Shown here in pieces: positions 7,665 to 15,615 of a DNA stretch of 64,000 bases. A model generated the notes under the pieces. That model saw only the letters and a program-made list of their open reading frames with translations, did not search any database and had not been told where the DNA came from. The DNA lies in contig ONEB01000003.1 of NCBI GenBank assembly GCA_900316745.1, positions 93,616-157,615 on the forward strand. The letters run 5' to 3'. Each line of letters opens with the position of its first letter. Within the stretch, counting starts at the first letter, position 1. Both the position numbers and the translations under genes were made by a program. Source of the DNA: an uncultured Eubacteriales bacterium (lineage in GTDB: Bacteria > Bacillota > Clostridia > Oscillospirales > Oscillospiraceae).

Positions 7665-8744
7665 TTATTTGCCCTCCTTCATGCTCTTGATCTTGGCCTT
7701 GACTTCGTCAACGGTCGGCATCTCGGAGCCGAGGTGACCGAAGAAGTCGATCGGCGTAGCACCGTTAAGCGCAAGCTTAACGTCCTGAAGCATCTGGCCT
7801 TCGTTCAGCTCAACGTCGAGAACAGCCTTCACGCTGGGAGCGGTGCAGGCAGACTTGACAGCCTCATAGGGGAACGGCCAAACGGTGATCGGACGAACCA
7901 GACCAACGTTGATGCCCTCAGCCTTGAGCTCATCGATCGCGGACTTCGCGATACGAGCAACCGTACCGAAAGCGGTGATGATGTACTCAGCGCCTTCGAC
8001 GTTGTAGTACTCCCACTGCTGCTCGTTGGCTTCGATCTCACGATAGATCTTCTGCAGCTTCGCATTGTGGACAGACAGCGTCTCGGTGTCGATGTAGATG
8101 GAGTTGATGACGCCGCGCTTCTCGGGATCGTCGCCGGGCTTCCAGCCGGTGCAAGCCCAGGGCTTCTTCTCGGGATCGATCTTGAAATCGACCATCTCGG
8201 GCATTTCCACAGGCTCCATCATCTGAGCAATGATGCCGTCAGCGAGGAACAGAACGGGAACGCGATACTTCTCAGCCTTATCGAACGCATACATCATGAT
8301 GTCGATGGCTTCCTGCACGGAGGCAGGAGCATAGGTGATCAGGTGATAGTCACCGTTGCCGCCGCCCTTGACGCCCTGCAGATAGTCGCCCTGAGAGGCC
8401 TGGATGTTGCCGAGGCCGGGGCCGCCGCGCATGACGTTGAGAATGACGCAGGGAAGCTGCGCGCCAGCGCAGTAGGAGATGCCTTCCTGCTTCAGGCTGA
8501 CGCCGGGGCTGGAAGAAGAGGTGATGGCGCGAGCGCCGGTGCCGGCAGCGCCATAGATCATGTTGATTGCCGCGACTTCGCTCTCGGCCTGCAGGAAGCA
8601 GCCGCCGACTTCGGGCATACGCGCGGACATGTACTCAGGAATCTCCGTCTGCGGAGTGATGGGGTAACCGAAGAAATAACGTGCGCCAGCACGAATGGCA
8701 GCCTCAGCGATGGCCTCGCTGCCTTTCATAAGCTCCAATGCCAT
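7665..8744 (-). CDS. vorB: 2-oxoacid:ferredoxin oxidoreductase, alpha subunit (VorB-type)
   Basis: 359 residues. Contains the pyrimidine-binding and transketolase C-terminal domains of the POR family: FGYPITPQTEI (about 25-35), an acidic QAESEVAAINM segment, and the SSSPGVSLKQEG loop. Overall it resembles proteins annotated as 3-methyl-2-oxobutanoate dehydrogenase subunit VorB, so branched-chain 2-oxoacids are the likely substrates, but assignment to 2-oxoglutarate or others is not excluded. It lies 12 bases after the ferredoxin subunit gene and is co-transcribed with beta and gamma. Confidence 0.9.
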   Translation of the reverse strand: MALELMKGSEAIAEAAIRAGARYFFGYPITPQTEIPEYMSARMPEVGGCFLQAESEVAAINMIYGAAGTGARAITSSSSPGVSLKQEGISYCAGAQLPCVILNVMRGGPGLGNIQASQGDYLQGVKGGGNGDYHLITYAPASVQEAIDIMMYAFDKAEKYRVPVLFLADGIIAQMMEPVEMPEMVDFKIDPEKKPWACTGWKPGDDPEKRGVINSIYIDTETLSVHNAKLQKIYREIEANEQQWEYYNVEGAEYIITAFGTVARIAKSAIDELKAEGINVGLVRPITVWPFPYEAVKSACTAPSVKAVLDVELNEGQMLQDVKLALNGATPIDFFGHLGSEMPTVDEVKAKIKSMKEGK

Positions 8745-8756
8745 GTTGAACCCTCC

Positions 8757-8984
8757 TTAAACTTCTTCTTTTTCAACGCGGATGACCACGTCAGGACATG
8801 TCAGCGCGCAGGAAGCACAGCCAATGCACTTCTCCGGAGCAACGACAGTCGCCGGGTGATAACCCTTCGCGTTGAGTTTGTCTTTGGCCAACTCAATGAT
8901 CTTCATGGGGCAGGCACGGGCGCACAGACCGCAGCCTTTGCAAAGATTCTCATTGATTGTCACCAGTCCATGAAATTTTGCCAT
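8757..8984 (-). CDS. 2-oxoacid:ferredoxin oxidoreductase, delta subunit (2[4Fe-4S] ferredoxin)
   Basis: 75 residues. Two classical CxxCxxCxxxCP cluster motifs (CKGCGLCARACP, about 15-26; CIGCASCALTCP, about 53-64) show a bacterial-type two-cluster ferredoxin. It relays electrons from the TPP site to free ferredoxin. AAGAGGT lies upstream of the ATG. First structural gene of the complex, 74 bases downstream of the P-loop ATPase gene, without an obvious promoter between them. Confidence 0.93.
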   Translation of the reverse strand: MAKFHGLVTINENLCKGCGLCARACPMKIIELAKDKLNAKGYHPATVVAPEKCIGCASCALTCPDVVIRVEKEEV

Positions 8985-9058
8985 TTTGCTACCTCTTTTC
9001 TATTAAAGATTGCATAAACCTTCTATGTAAACCGCGCAAAGCGGATCTACACCAAACA

Positions 9059-9760
9059 TCAAAGACTGTGGATGTAACTCTCCCAGTCGCGCTTCATGTA
9101 GATGTCGATCGGCATCAGCTCGCCGTAATACTTGGGATCGTGTCCCTCGGAAGCAAAGATATCGAGCATCTCTTTCTTGCCGGTCGTATACAGGACGGGA
9201 ACGCCGGTACGCTCCGTGACCTTTTTGAGCATCTCGTAGCCGTCACGCAGCTCGTCAGGACGCGTCATGGTCTGGAGGTTCGTGTTATTGATCATGCCGG
9301 TAATCTTCAGGCGGGAATGAATCTGCATTTCCTCCTGAAGCTTGATGATCTTTTCCACCGTTCCTGCAAGCGGGCGGCGGATATTCACAACATTCAGCAC
9401 TTCCAGCTGGTCCGGAGCAAGCTCCATGAAATCAGCATGATAACGTCCCAGCGCAGTTGAGCCGACGGCATCGCCGCCGACGTCAAAAACAACAGTATCC
9501 CAGTTGAGCGCGAAAGCAGACGCGACCTCAGCCGGGAGGGAAAGTGTTTCAATACCAGAACATGCAAAATTCGGGGATACCAGCCGGATCTCCTTCTGAC
9601 TCACCATCTTGCCGCGCTCCGTGAGGCGGAAGTAGGTGTTGACCATATCCAAATCGATCAATTCGGTCTTGCCGGTCTCGGCAGCTTTGAACGCAAAGTT
9701 CAGCGCGAGCTCACTCTTGCCGCTGCCGTAATTGCCGATCAAGACAAACATTTTTTTCAA
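9059..9760 (-). CDS. P-loop ATPase of unknown function, copy 1 (beside the 2-oxoacid oxidoreductase)
   Basis: 233 residues. A Walker A motif GNYGSGKS (about 9-16), a DLDMVNTYFR motif (about 37-46) and a Walker B-like VVFDVGGD (about 109-116) place it in the SIMIBI/ParA-CooC-like superfamily, though the signature lysine of deviant ParA Walker A is absent. An NNTNL motif around 172 could be the base-specificity element. Starts at TTG with AGGGG 9 bases upstream. It is first in an apparent operon with the 2-oxoacid:ferredoxin oxidoreductase, which suggests a role in that enzyme's assembly, activation or control (inference). A full-length paralogue lies at 36548-37255. Confidence 0.8.
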   Translation of the reverse strand: MKKMFVLIGNYGSGKSELALNFAFKAAETGKTELIDLDMVNTYFRLTERGKMVSQKEIRLVSPNFACSGIETLSLPAEVASAFALNWDTVVFDVGGDAVGSTALGRYHADFMELAPDQLEVLNVVNIRRPLAGTVEKIIKLQEEMQIHSRLKITGMINNTNLQTMTRPDELRDGYEMLKKVTERTGVPVLYTTGKKEMLDIFASEGHDPKYYGELMPIDIYMKRDWESYIHSL

Positions 9761-9810
9761 AGAAAGACGCCCCTAACGTTCAATGAATTCATTCAATATA
9801 AACCAATATG

Positions 9811-9839
9811 ATAGTACCACATGTAGAAAAAATCGTCAA
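9811..9839 (-). promoter_or_regulatory. Promoter of the P-loop ATPase / oxidoreductase operon
   Basis: Minus-strand -35 TTGACG (9839-9834) and -10 TACTAT (9816-9811) with a 17-base spacer, about 50 bases before the start codon. Confidence 0.6.
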
Positions 9840-10076
9840 CATGTTCAAACGACGGTGAAAAATCTTTAATGGTTTTTGAAAATAATCATAAAAATTTTGA
9901 TATTGTTCTGACTAATAGATGCCAATCACACTTCTATCTCGATTATATCTAGAATAGCATTGTATTTTGAACAAATACTGTGATGTATGTCACAAAATAT
10001 TGGTCGATTCGTTCCAAATCAAACGTGAATACATGCAATTTGATATGAGTAAATTCGTAATTCTTTACGTTTTCCG
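9840..10076. other. AT-rich non-coding spacer
   Basis: About 240 bases between the oxidoreductase operon promoter and the sigF terminator. It is markedly more AT-rich than its surroundings, has no ribosome-site-supported reading frame and no tRNA or riboswitch that I recognise. Confidence 0.6.
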
Positions 10077-10110
10077 TAAAAAAGAATCGTTCGACAAGAT
10101 AATCGAACGA
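10077..10110 (-). terminator. Terminator of the spoIIA operon
   Basis: TCGTTCGA and its exact complement TCGAACGA form an 8-base stem with an 8-base loop. On the minus strand the hairpin is followed by TTCTTTTTT. It lies about 36 bases after the sigF stop. Confidence 0.8.
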
Positions 10111-10145
10111 CACATCAAAAGATTCAAATTATCAAATTATTTTCC

Positions 10146-10883
10146 TCAGAGCAATGCTTCATCTGTATTCGGCAGGTTCTCATGCAGCATTTTTCTGAGC
10201 GCAGAGATCGCGCGGCGCTCAAGACGTGAGACCTGCACCTGTGATACACGCAGAATCTTTGCGGTATTCTGTTGTGTCAGGCCGCGATAAAAGCGCAGCG
10301 CGATTACTTCCTGCTCACGAGGCGTCAGCATTCCAACCGCCTGCCGCAGCGCCGCATATTCCAGCATTCGCTCCTCGCTGTTGTCGCTCACGATCTGCTC
10401 CAGTGAAAAACCCGTTTCGTCGTCTGTCTCCTGCAGAGACTGTGCAAATCCGGTCGCGGTTTCGGCGGCTGCGATCTCCTCCGGTTCCAATCCGCTTTTT
10501 TCCGCAATCTCGCTGAGTGTCGGTTCCCTGCCCAGCTTCTGTTCAAGTTCTCCGCGAATATGCCGAATTTTCGAAGCGCGCTCTTTCATGCCCCGACTCA
10601 CTTTCACAATACTGTCATCCCGAAGAAATCGCAAAATTTCCCCCGTAATCTTCGGAACCGCGTATGTGGAAAACTGCGTCCCGTACGACAGATCAAATCC
10701 CTGGACCGCTTTCAGAAAACCGACGCTTCCCAGCTGAAACAGGTCGTCCGGCTCATATCCTCTGCCGAAAAATCTTCTGGCGACGCTCCAGATCAGTCCC
10801 GTATTGTTCTCGACCAGCTGCTCCAGTGCCTGTTGATCTCCGCTGCGCGCTTTTTGCAGCAGCGAGATATTGTCCTCTGTCAT
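10146..10883 (-). CDS. sigF: RNA polymerase sporulation sigma factor SigF
   Basis: 245 residues, a sigma-70 family factor with region 2 (DDLFQLGSVGFLKAV near residues 46-60), region 3 and region 4 (helix-turn-helix with RVSQVQVSRLERRAI near the C terminus). It directs the forespore-specific programme. Assignment as sigma-F rather than sigma-G comes from its position directly after spoIIAA and spoIIAB; the ATG overlaps the spoIIAB stop by 4 bases. It is held inactive by SpoIIAB until SpoIIE dephosphorylates SpoIIAA; spoIIE is also in this window (38.4-40.7 kb). Confidence 0.95.
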   Translation of the reverse strand: MTEDNISLLQKARSGDQQALEQLVENNTGLIWSVARRFFGRGYEPDDLFQLGSVGFLKAVQGFDLSYGTQFSTYAVPKITGEILRFLRDDSIVKVSRGMKERASKIRHIRGELEQKLGREPTLSEIAEKSGLEPEEIAAAETATGFAQSLQETDDETGFSLEQIVSDNSEERMLEYAALRQAVGMLTPREQEVIALRFYRGLTQQNTAKILRVSQVQVSRLERRAISALRKMLHENLPNTDEALL

Positions 10884-11314
10884 GAGCCGCGATGCCGGAT
10901 GCGGCGCCGCATCGTGACCGTCGTCCCCTTACCGGCTGTGGAACGCACACGCAGCGAATCCATGAAGCTCTCCATGATCGTAAAGCCCATCCCGCTTCGT
11001 TCGCTGCCGCCGGTCGTATAGAGCGGCGTTCTGGCACGCTCTACATCTGCAATTCCGACGCCATGATCCTTTACGACCAGCTCCAATACAGAATCTGGAA
11101 GAATTCTGGCGCGGATATGTATGGTTCCGATCTCGTCCGGATAAGCATGTACAACCGCGTTCGTCACCGCCTCAGAAACCGCCGTTTTAATGTCTCCGAG
11201 CTCCGCAAGCGTCGGGTCCAGCTGTGAAACAAAAGCTGCGACCGCAGCGCGCGCGTATCCCTCGTTCACACTGCGCGCCGGAAACTCGATCTTCATGTAG
11301 TTTTCCGCGTTCAT
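10880..11314 (-). CDS. spoIIAB: Anti-sigma F factor / serine kinase SpoIIAB
   Basis: About 144 residues, a GHKL-family kinase. The N box EAVTNAVVHAY (about residues 45-55), the G1 box DHGVGI and the G2 region GGSERSGMGF form the Bergerat ATP site. It binds and inhibits sigma-F and phosphorylates SpoIIAA. I prefer the ATG at 11314, which overlaps the spoIIAA stop and has AAGGAG upstream; a GTG at 11326 is in frame but unlikely. Second gene of the operon. Confidence 0.95.
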   Translation of the reverse strand: MNAENYMKIEFPARSVNEGYARAAVAAFVSQLDPTLAELGDIKTAVSEAVTNAVVHAYPDEIGTIHIRARILPDSVLELVVKDHGVGIADVERARTPLYTTGGSERSGMGFTIMESFMDSLRVRSTAGKGTTVTMRRRIRHRGS

Positions 11315-11637
11315 ATTTTTCCACACTCCTTTTTGCTGTCCTGAATCATTGCGGCAAGTCCTGCGATCTCCAGCACCCGCATGACCTGCGCATTTGCGCT
11401 CTGGATCGCTGTGCCGCCGCCCATCTGCCGCATCAGGCGCTCAGATTTCAGGATCACCGCGATCCCGGAACTGTCCATGAAGGACAGATCTGAAAAGTCC
11501 AGCACACACTGCCGCGGCATATATTCCTCCACTGCCATTTCCACCGCATTCATCGCTGCGGACGCCGCGGCATGATCCAGCTCTCCGATGAGACGTATCG
11601 TCAGTATTCCGTTTTGATATTCCACTGTTGATCGCAT
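11311..11637 (-). CDS. spoIIAA: Anti-sigma F factor antagonist SpoIIAA
   Basis: 108 residues, STAS domain. The phosphorylated serine is in the conserved FMDSSGIAV loop (about 55-63). Unphosphorylated SpoIIAA releases sigma-F from SpoIIAB. The start at 11637 has GGGAGG 7 bases upstream. The gene begins only 33 bases after the valS terminator stem, so the expected sigma-H promoter must overlap the terminator region; I could not identify it. Confidence 0.95.
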   Translation of the reverse strand: MRSTVEYQNGILTIRLIGELDHAAASAAMNAVEMAVEEYMPRQCVLDFSDLSFMDSSGIAVILKSERLMRQMGGGTAIQSANAQVMRVLEIAGLAAMIQDSKKECGKI

Positions 11638-11669
11638 GGTTTCGCCTCCCGCCGTTGTCTTCTGCGAAT

Positions 11670-11707
11670 AAAAAAAGCACTGTATCCGATTGCTCGAATA
11701 CAGTGCT
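11670..11707 (-). terminator. valS terminator
   Basis: A perfect 10-base inverted repeat (AGCACTGTAT / ATACAGTGCT) with a 12-base loop, followed on the minus strand by a run of seven T. It ends valS and lies just upstream of spoIIAA. Confidence 0.9.
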
Positions 11708-11750
11708 ATCATATCTTGTGCTGCGCGGTAAATTTGTAGAACGCTGAGAC

Positions 11751-14372
11751 TCAGCCGAGATTTTTCAGGCTCTCTTCCAGATTATCAATCAGCGCTTTTG
11801 CTTTCTCCGCGCGGTCACGCTCCGTCTGCACGACCTGCTCCGGCGCTCTGGAGACAAACGATTCATTGGAAAGCTTGCGCATCTGATTATCATAATTCTT
11901 GCGCGCTTTCTCCAGTTCCTTCTCCAGACGTGCGCGCTCTTTTTCCAGATCGACCAGCTCCGCCATCGGCATATAGAGCTTTGCTTCATCCGTGACGACA
12001 GAAACCATCTTGTCCGCGTCAGCGGGAACGGCATCGGCAAGCGTAATATGGTCGGCATAGGCCAGCTTGCAGATATACATCTCCCCTGCCGCAAACGCCT
12101 CCGGACGCTCGGCAACGATAATCAGAGAAGCTTTCTTGCTGGGCGGCACATTCATCTCTGCGCGGCGGCTGCGCACGCCCTTGATGGCAGCCATGACCAT
12201 CTCGAAGTCCTGCTCCTCCTGCGGGAACGCAAGCGCCTCGTCGAACTTCGGATACTCCGCGACCATGAGCGCTTCTCCGTCATGCGGCAGCGCCTGCCAG
12301 ATCTCCTCCGTGATAAACGGCATGAACGGATGCAGAAGCTTGAGGATCTGGGTCAGCACATACAGGAGCACCTGCTGCGCGCTGCGGTTTTTCGCCTCAT
12401 CGCCGCTGTTCAGGCGGGGCTTTGTGAGCTCAATATACCAGTCACAGTAGGTATCCCAGATGAAATCATAGATCTTTGCCGCTGCGATGCCAAGCTCGTA
12501 TTTATCGAGGTTGTCGCAGACTTCCTTGCTCAAAGAATTGAGCTTCGAGAGGATCCACTTGTCTTCAAGCTCAAGCGTCTGGGGCAGCTCGTTTTTCTCG
12601 ATCGTAAGATTCATCATCACGAAGCGAGAGGCATTCCAGAGCTTGTTGGCAAAGTTGCGCATGGCGCCGCACTTTTCAATATAAAAGCGCATATCATTTC
12701 CGGGACTGTTGCCTGTGACAAGGTTGAAGCGCAGCGCGTCGGCGCCATAGGTCTCCGCCATCTCCAGCGGATCGATGCCGTTGCCGAGAGACTTGGACAT
12801 CTTGCGGCCCTTGTCATCCCGCACGAGGCCGTGGATGAACACCTTGTGGAACGGCACTTCCTTCATCTGCTCCATGCCGGAGAAGATCATGCGCGCGACC
12901 CAGAAGAAGATGATATCATAACCGGTCACCATGACGGTCGTCGGATACCAGTAAGCGAGATCCTCCGTTTTATCCGGCCAGCCGAGCGTGGAGAAAGGCC
13001 AGAGCGCGGAGCTGAACCAGGTGTCCAGCACGTCTTCCTCCTGATGGATGTTTTTGCTGTGGCACTTTTCGCATTCGCAGGCATCGGTGCGGGAGACCGT
13101 GATATGACCGCAGTCATCGCAGTACCACGCGGGGATCTGGTGTCCCCACCAGAGCTGGCGGGAGATGCACCAGTCATGCACATTCTCCATCCAGTTGTAA
13201 TAGGTTTTGCTGAAGCGCTCCGGAACAAACTGAATTCTGCCGTCACGCACACAGTCGATTGCGGGCTGTGCCAGCGGCTTCATCTTCACAAACCACTGCG
13301 GGCTCGTCATCGGCTCCACGATTTCTCCGCAGCGATAGCAGCAGCCGACATTGTGGCTGTAATCCTCCACCTTGACAAGGTAGCCTTCTTTTTCAAGGTC
13401 AGCAACAATGGCTTTGCGCGCCGCATCGCGGTCAAGCCCGTTATACTTGCCGCCGTTGATGACATGCGCGTCCTCGTCGAAGATCAGGATCTGCTCGAGA
13501 TTGTGACGCAGACCGACCTCGTAGTCGTTCGGGTCGTGGCAGGGCGTCATTTTAACAGCGCCGGTGCCGAAGCCCAGCTCGACGTAATCATCCGCGACGA
13601 TTGGGAGCTTGCGGCCGACGAGCGGCAGGATCGCGTTTTTGCCGACGAGGTGCTGATACCTCTCGTCATCCGGATGCACCGCAACGCCGGAGTCGCCAAG
13701 CATCGTCTCCGGACGCGTCGTTGCGATGATGAATTCCTCATCGCTGTCCTCAATCGGATAGCGGATGTGCCAGAAATGGCCCGGCATATCCTTGTATTCG
13801 ACCTCAGCGTCAGAGAGTGCCGTGCGGCAGTGCGGGCACCAGTTGATGATGCGGTTGCCCTTATAGATAAGGCCTTTTTCATAGAGCTCGCAGAACGTCT
13901 CGCGGACAGCGCGGGAGCAGCCCTCGTCCATGGTGAAGCGGCTGCGCGTCCAGTCGCAGGAAGCGCCGAGCACCTTCTGCTGCTCTACGATCCGTCCGCC
14001 GTATTTGTTCTTCCACGCCCAAACGCGCTCCAGGAACTTATCACGGCCGAGATCGTGGCGCGTCAGACCCTCCTCCTTGCGGAGGTTCTCCTCAACCTTG
14101 ATCTGCGTCGCAATACCGGCGTGGTCATATCCGGGCAGCCAGAGTGCGGAATAGCCCTGCATTCTCTTATAGCGCGTCAGCACATCCTGCAGCGTGGCGT
14201 CCAGCGCGTGGCCCATGTGCAGCTGACCCGTTACGTTCGGGGGCGGCATGGAGATGCAAAACGACTTTTTTTCGGGATCGGGCTTTGGCGTAAAATAGCC
14301 GCCCTTTTCCCACATGTCGTAGATCTTCTTTTCGACCTGCTTCGGATCATACACTTTCGGCAGTTCCTTCAT
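11751..14372 (-). CDS. valS: Valyl-tRNA synthetase
   Basis: 873 residues, class I synthetase charging tRNA-Val. [14 protein letters not shown] (HIGH-type signature, about 43-56), the large CP1 editing domain in the middle, and KMSKS (about 521-525) are all present. A C-terminal coiled coil (about 805-873) rich in Glu, Lys and Arg is typical of ValRS. GAAGGAGGAG precedes the ATG. Expression is controlled by the T-box leader directly upstream. Confidence 0.98.
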   Translation of the reverse strand: MKELPKVYDPKQVEKKIYDMWEKGGYFTPKPDPEKKSFCISMPPPNVTGQLHMGHALDATLQDVLTRYKRMQGYSALWLPGYDHAGIATQIKVEENLRKEEGLTRHDLGRDKFLERVWAWKNKYGGRIVEQQKVLGASCDWTRSRFTMDEGCSRAVRETFCELYEKGLIYKGNRIINWCPHCRTALSDAEVEYKDMPGHFWHIRYPIEDSDEEFIIATTRPETMLGDSGVAVHPDDERYQHLVGKNAILPLVGRKLPIVADDYVELGFGTGAVKMTPCHDPNDYEVGLRHNLEQILIFDEDAHVINGGKYNGLDRDAARKAIVADLEKEGYLVKVEDYSHNVGCCYRCGEIVEPMTSPQWFVKMKPLAQPAIDCVRDGRIQFVPERFSKTYYNWMENVHDWCISRQLWWGHQIPAWYCDDCGHITVSRTDACECEKCHSKNIHQEEDVLDTWFSSALWPFSTLGWPDKTEDLAYWYPTTVMVTGYDIIFFWVARMIFSGMEQMKEVPFHKVFIHGLVRDDKGRKMSKSLGNGIDPLEMAETYGADALRFNLVTGNSPGNDMRFYIEKCGAMRNFANKLWNASRFVMMNLTIEKNELPQTLELEDKWILSKLNSLSKEVCDNLDKYELGIAAAKIYDFIWDTYCDWYIELTKPRLNSGDEAKNRSAQQVLLYVLTQILKLLHPFMPFITEEIWQALPHDGEALMVAEYPKFDEALAFPQEEQDFEMVMAAIKGVRSRRAEMNVPPSKKASLIIVAERPEAFAAGEMYICKLAYADHITLADAVPADADKMVSVVTDEAKLYMPMAELVDLEKERARLEKELEKARKNYDNQMRKLSNESFVSRAPEQVVQTERDRAEKAKALIDNLEESLKNLG

Positions 14373-14403
14373 GTGTGTCTCCTCCTTCGTTTGTCGTCCT
14401 TCG

Positions 14404-14650
14404 GGACAAAAAAACGCCCCGAAACAGAAATTGTTTCAGGGCGATCGTATAACCGCGGTACCACCTGAATTCCGTGCTGAAAAGCGCGGCACTCTTGCCT
14501 CTGTATCGGGAGGACCCGTCCCGCTCTACTGCTGGTTCAAGCGGGCTGCTCCGGGGCGACTTTCTTCTCCGACATTCCAAAGGCTCACACCAACCGCCTT
14601 CTCTCTGAGGTCTGTCGGGGAATACTCCTCCCCATCTGCGCATTAATGAG
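14404..14650 (-). promoter_or_regulatory. T-box riboswitch (valine) with terminator
   Basis: The transcript leader of valS contains the T-box core AGGTGGTACCGCGG (14466-14453). It also has a Stem I with an AGTA bulge on the 5' side and, opposite it, the triplet GTC (14560-14558), which fits a valine specifier codon. Downstream, CGCCCTGAAACA and its complement form a terminator ending in seven T (14442-14404). Uncharged tRNA-Val (GAC) should stabilise the antiterminator and allow valS transcription. Confidence 0.93.
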
Positions 14651-14653
14651 AAA

Positions 14654-14682
14654 ATTATATTGCATTTTATAGAAATTGTCAA
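14654..14682 (-). promoter_or_regulatory. valS promoter
   Basis: Perfect consensus on the minus strand: TTGACA (14682-14677), 17-base spacer, TATAAT (14659-14654), just upstream of the T-box leader. Confidence 0.85.
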
Positions 14683-14689
14683 GGGACGG

Positions 14690-14713
14690 ATTCTATGCCT
14701 GCAGGCATAGAAT
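14690..14713. repeat. Perfect 24-base palindrome between divergent promoters
   Basis: ATTCTATGCCTG followed by its exact reverse complement, with no loop. It lies 7 bases upstream of the valS -35 box and 4 bases upstream of the -35 of the divergent ferredoxin gene. This is a plausible operator or cruciform; no regulator is assigned. Confidence 0.7.
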
Positions 14714-14717
14714 TTGG

Positions 14718-14746
14718 TTGCTATATACCGATTTATATGATAAAAT
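14718..14746 (+). promoter_or_regulatory. Promoter of the flavodoxin-ferredoxin gene
   Basis: -35 TTGCTA (14718-14723) and -10 TAAAAT (14741-14746), 17-base spacer, about 40 bases before the start codon. Confidence 0.5.
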
Positions 14747-14786
14747 ATCTAAAAATCTGCATGCAATTGCGGAAGGAGACTGAATA

Positions 14787-15551
14787 ATGAAAGTAAATGT
14801 GATCATGTTCAGCCCGGCAGGCGGAACAGCAAGAACCGCTGAGATACTTGCACGAGAGCTTGGAACGCTGACCGGCGCTGTTGATATCGCGGAGCACGAT
14901 GTCTTTTATGAGGGAATTCGTGCTGACGCCGAGTCCATTGCTGTCGTTGCCATGCCCTGTTACGGCGGCCGCGTGCCTCAGCTTGCCGCAGAACGCTTCC
15001 GGAAAGTCAACGGCAACGGCGCAAAAACCGTTCTGCTCTGCGTTTACGGCAACCGCGCGTATGAGGATACGCTGGTCGAGATGGAAGATCTTGCCAAGGA
15101 GCGTGATTTTGACGTAATCGCCGGTGTCGCAGCCATCGCGCAGCACTCAATCGTCAGTAGTATCGGCGCTGGTCGTCCTGATTCTTCGGATGCCGCGAAG
15201 CTGAAAGACTTCGCACAGAAAATCCTCGCCAAGCTCGAGGCCGGTGATAACAGCAAGCCGCGCCTTCCCGGCAAGCGTCCTTACAAAAAAGCGATGGGCA
15301 AGCTCGGTCTTGTTCCGCATGCCACCAAAGGCTGTCTTTATTGCGGTACCTGCGCGAAAAAATGTCCTGTTCAGGCGATCGACATTGATAAGATTTTCGG
15401 CGCAAGCAGAAGAAAATGCATCTCCTGCATGCGTTGTGTGGCAAACTGCTCCGTCGATGTGCGCAAGCTCAATGCGCTGGAGCTTAAGCTCGTGGAGGCC
15501 AAAATCAAAAAGGAGGCTTCGAGCCGCAAAGAGCCCGAACTCTTCCTCTAA
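14787..15551 (+). CDS. EFR1-type flavodoxin/4Fe-4S ferredoxin fusion protein
   Basis: 254 residues. The N-terminal half is flavodoxin-like (phosphate-loop-like SPAGGTART at 9-17, PCYGGRVP near 60). The C-terminal part has two ferredoxin motifs (CLYCGTCAKKCP, CISCMRCVANC, about 190-230), so FMN and two [4Fe-4S] clusters are expected. It matches the EFR1 family of clostridial electron-transfer proteins whose partners are unknown. GGAAGGAG precedes the ATG. Monocistronic between its own promoter and a bidirectional terminator. Confidence 0.87.
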   Translation: MKVNVIMFSPAGGTARTAEILARELGTLTGAVDIAEHDVFYEGIRADAESIAVVAMPCYGGRVPQLAAERFRKVNGNGAKTVLLCVYGNRAYEDTLVEMEDLAKERDFDVIAGVAAIAQHSIVSSIGAGRPDSSDAAKLKDFAQKILAKLEAGDNSKPRLPGKRPYKKAMGKLGLVPHATKGCLYCGTCAKKCPVQAIDIDKIFGASRRKCISCMRCVANCSVDVRKLNALELKLVEAKIKKEASSRKEPELFL

Positions 15552-15567
15552 TACATCCGAGACATGT

Positions 15568-15602
15568 AAAATGGCTCGCACCAAATCGGTGCGAGCCATT
15601 TT
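15568..15602. terminator. Bidirectional terminator
   Basis: A stem of about 14 bases (AATGGCTCGCACC and complement) flanked by A-rich and T-rich ends, between the convergent flavodoxin-ferredoxin gene and the G1P dehydrogenase gene. Confidence 0.82.
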
Positions 15603-15615
15603 GATATATCTGCGA

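Noticed and set aside
9967-10290. Frame of 107 codons in the spacer after sigF
   Set aside because: Starts at a TTG without a ribosome site, crosses the spoIIA terminator and overlaps sigF on the opposite strand.
12048-14468. Long open frame on the plus strand opposite valS
   Set aside because: An antisense shadow of valS that also runs across the T-box; no ribosome site or recognisable domain.
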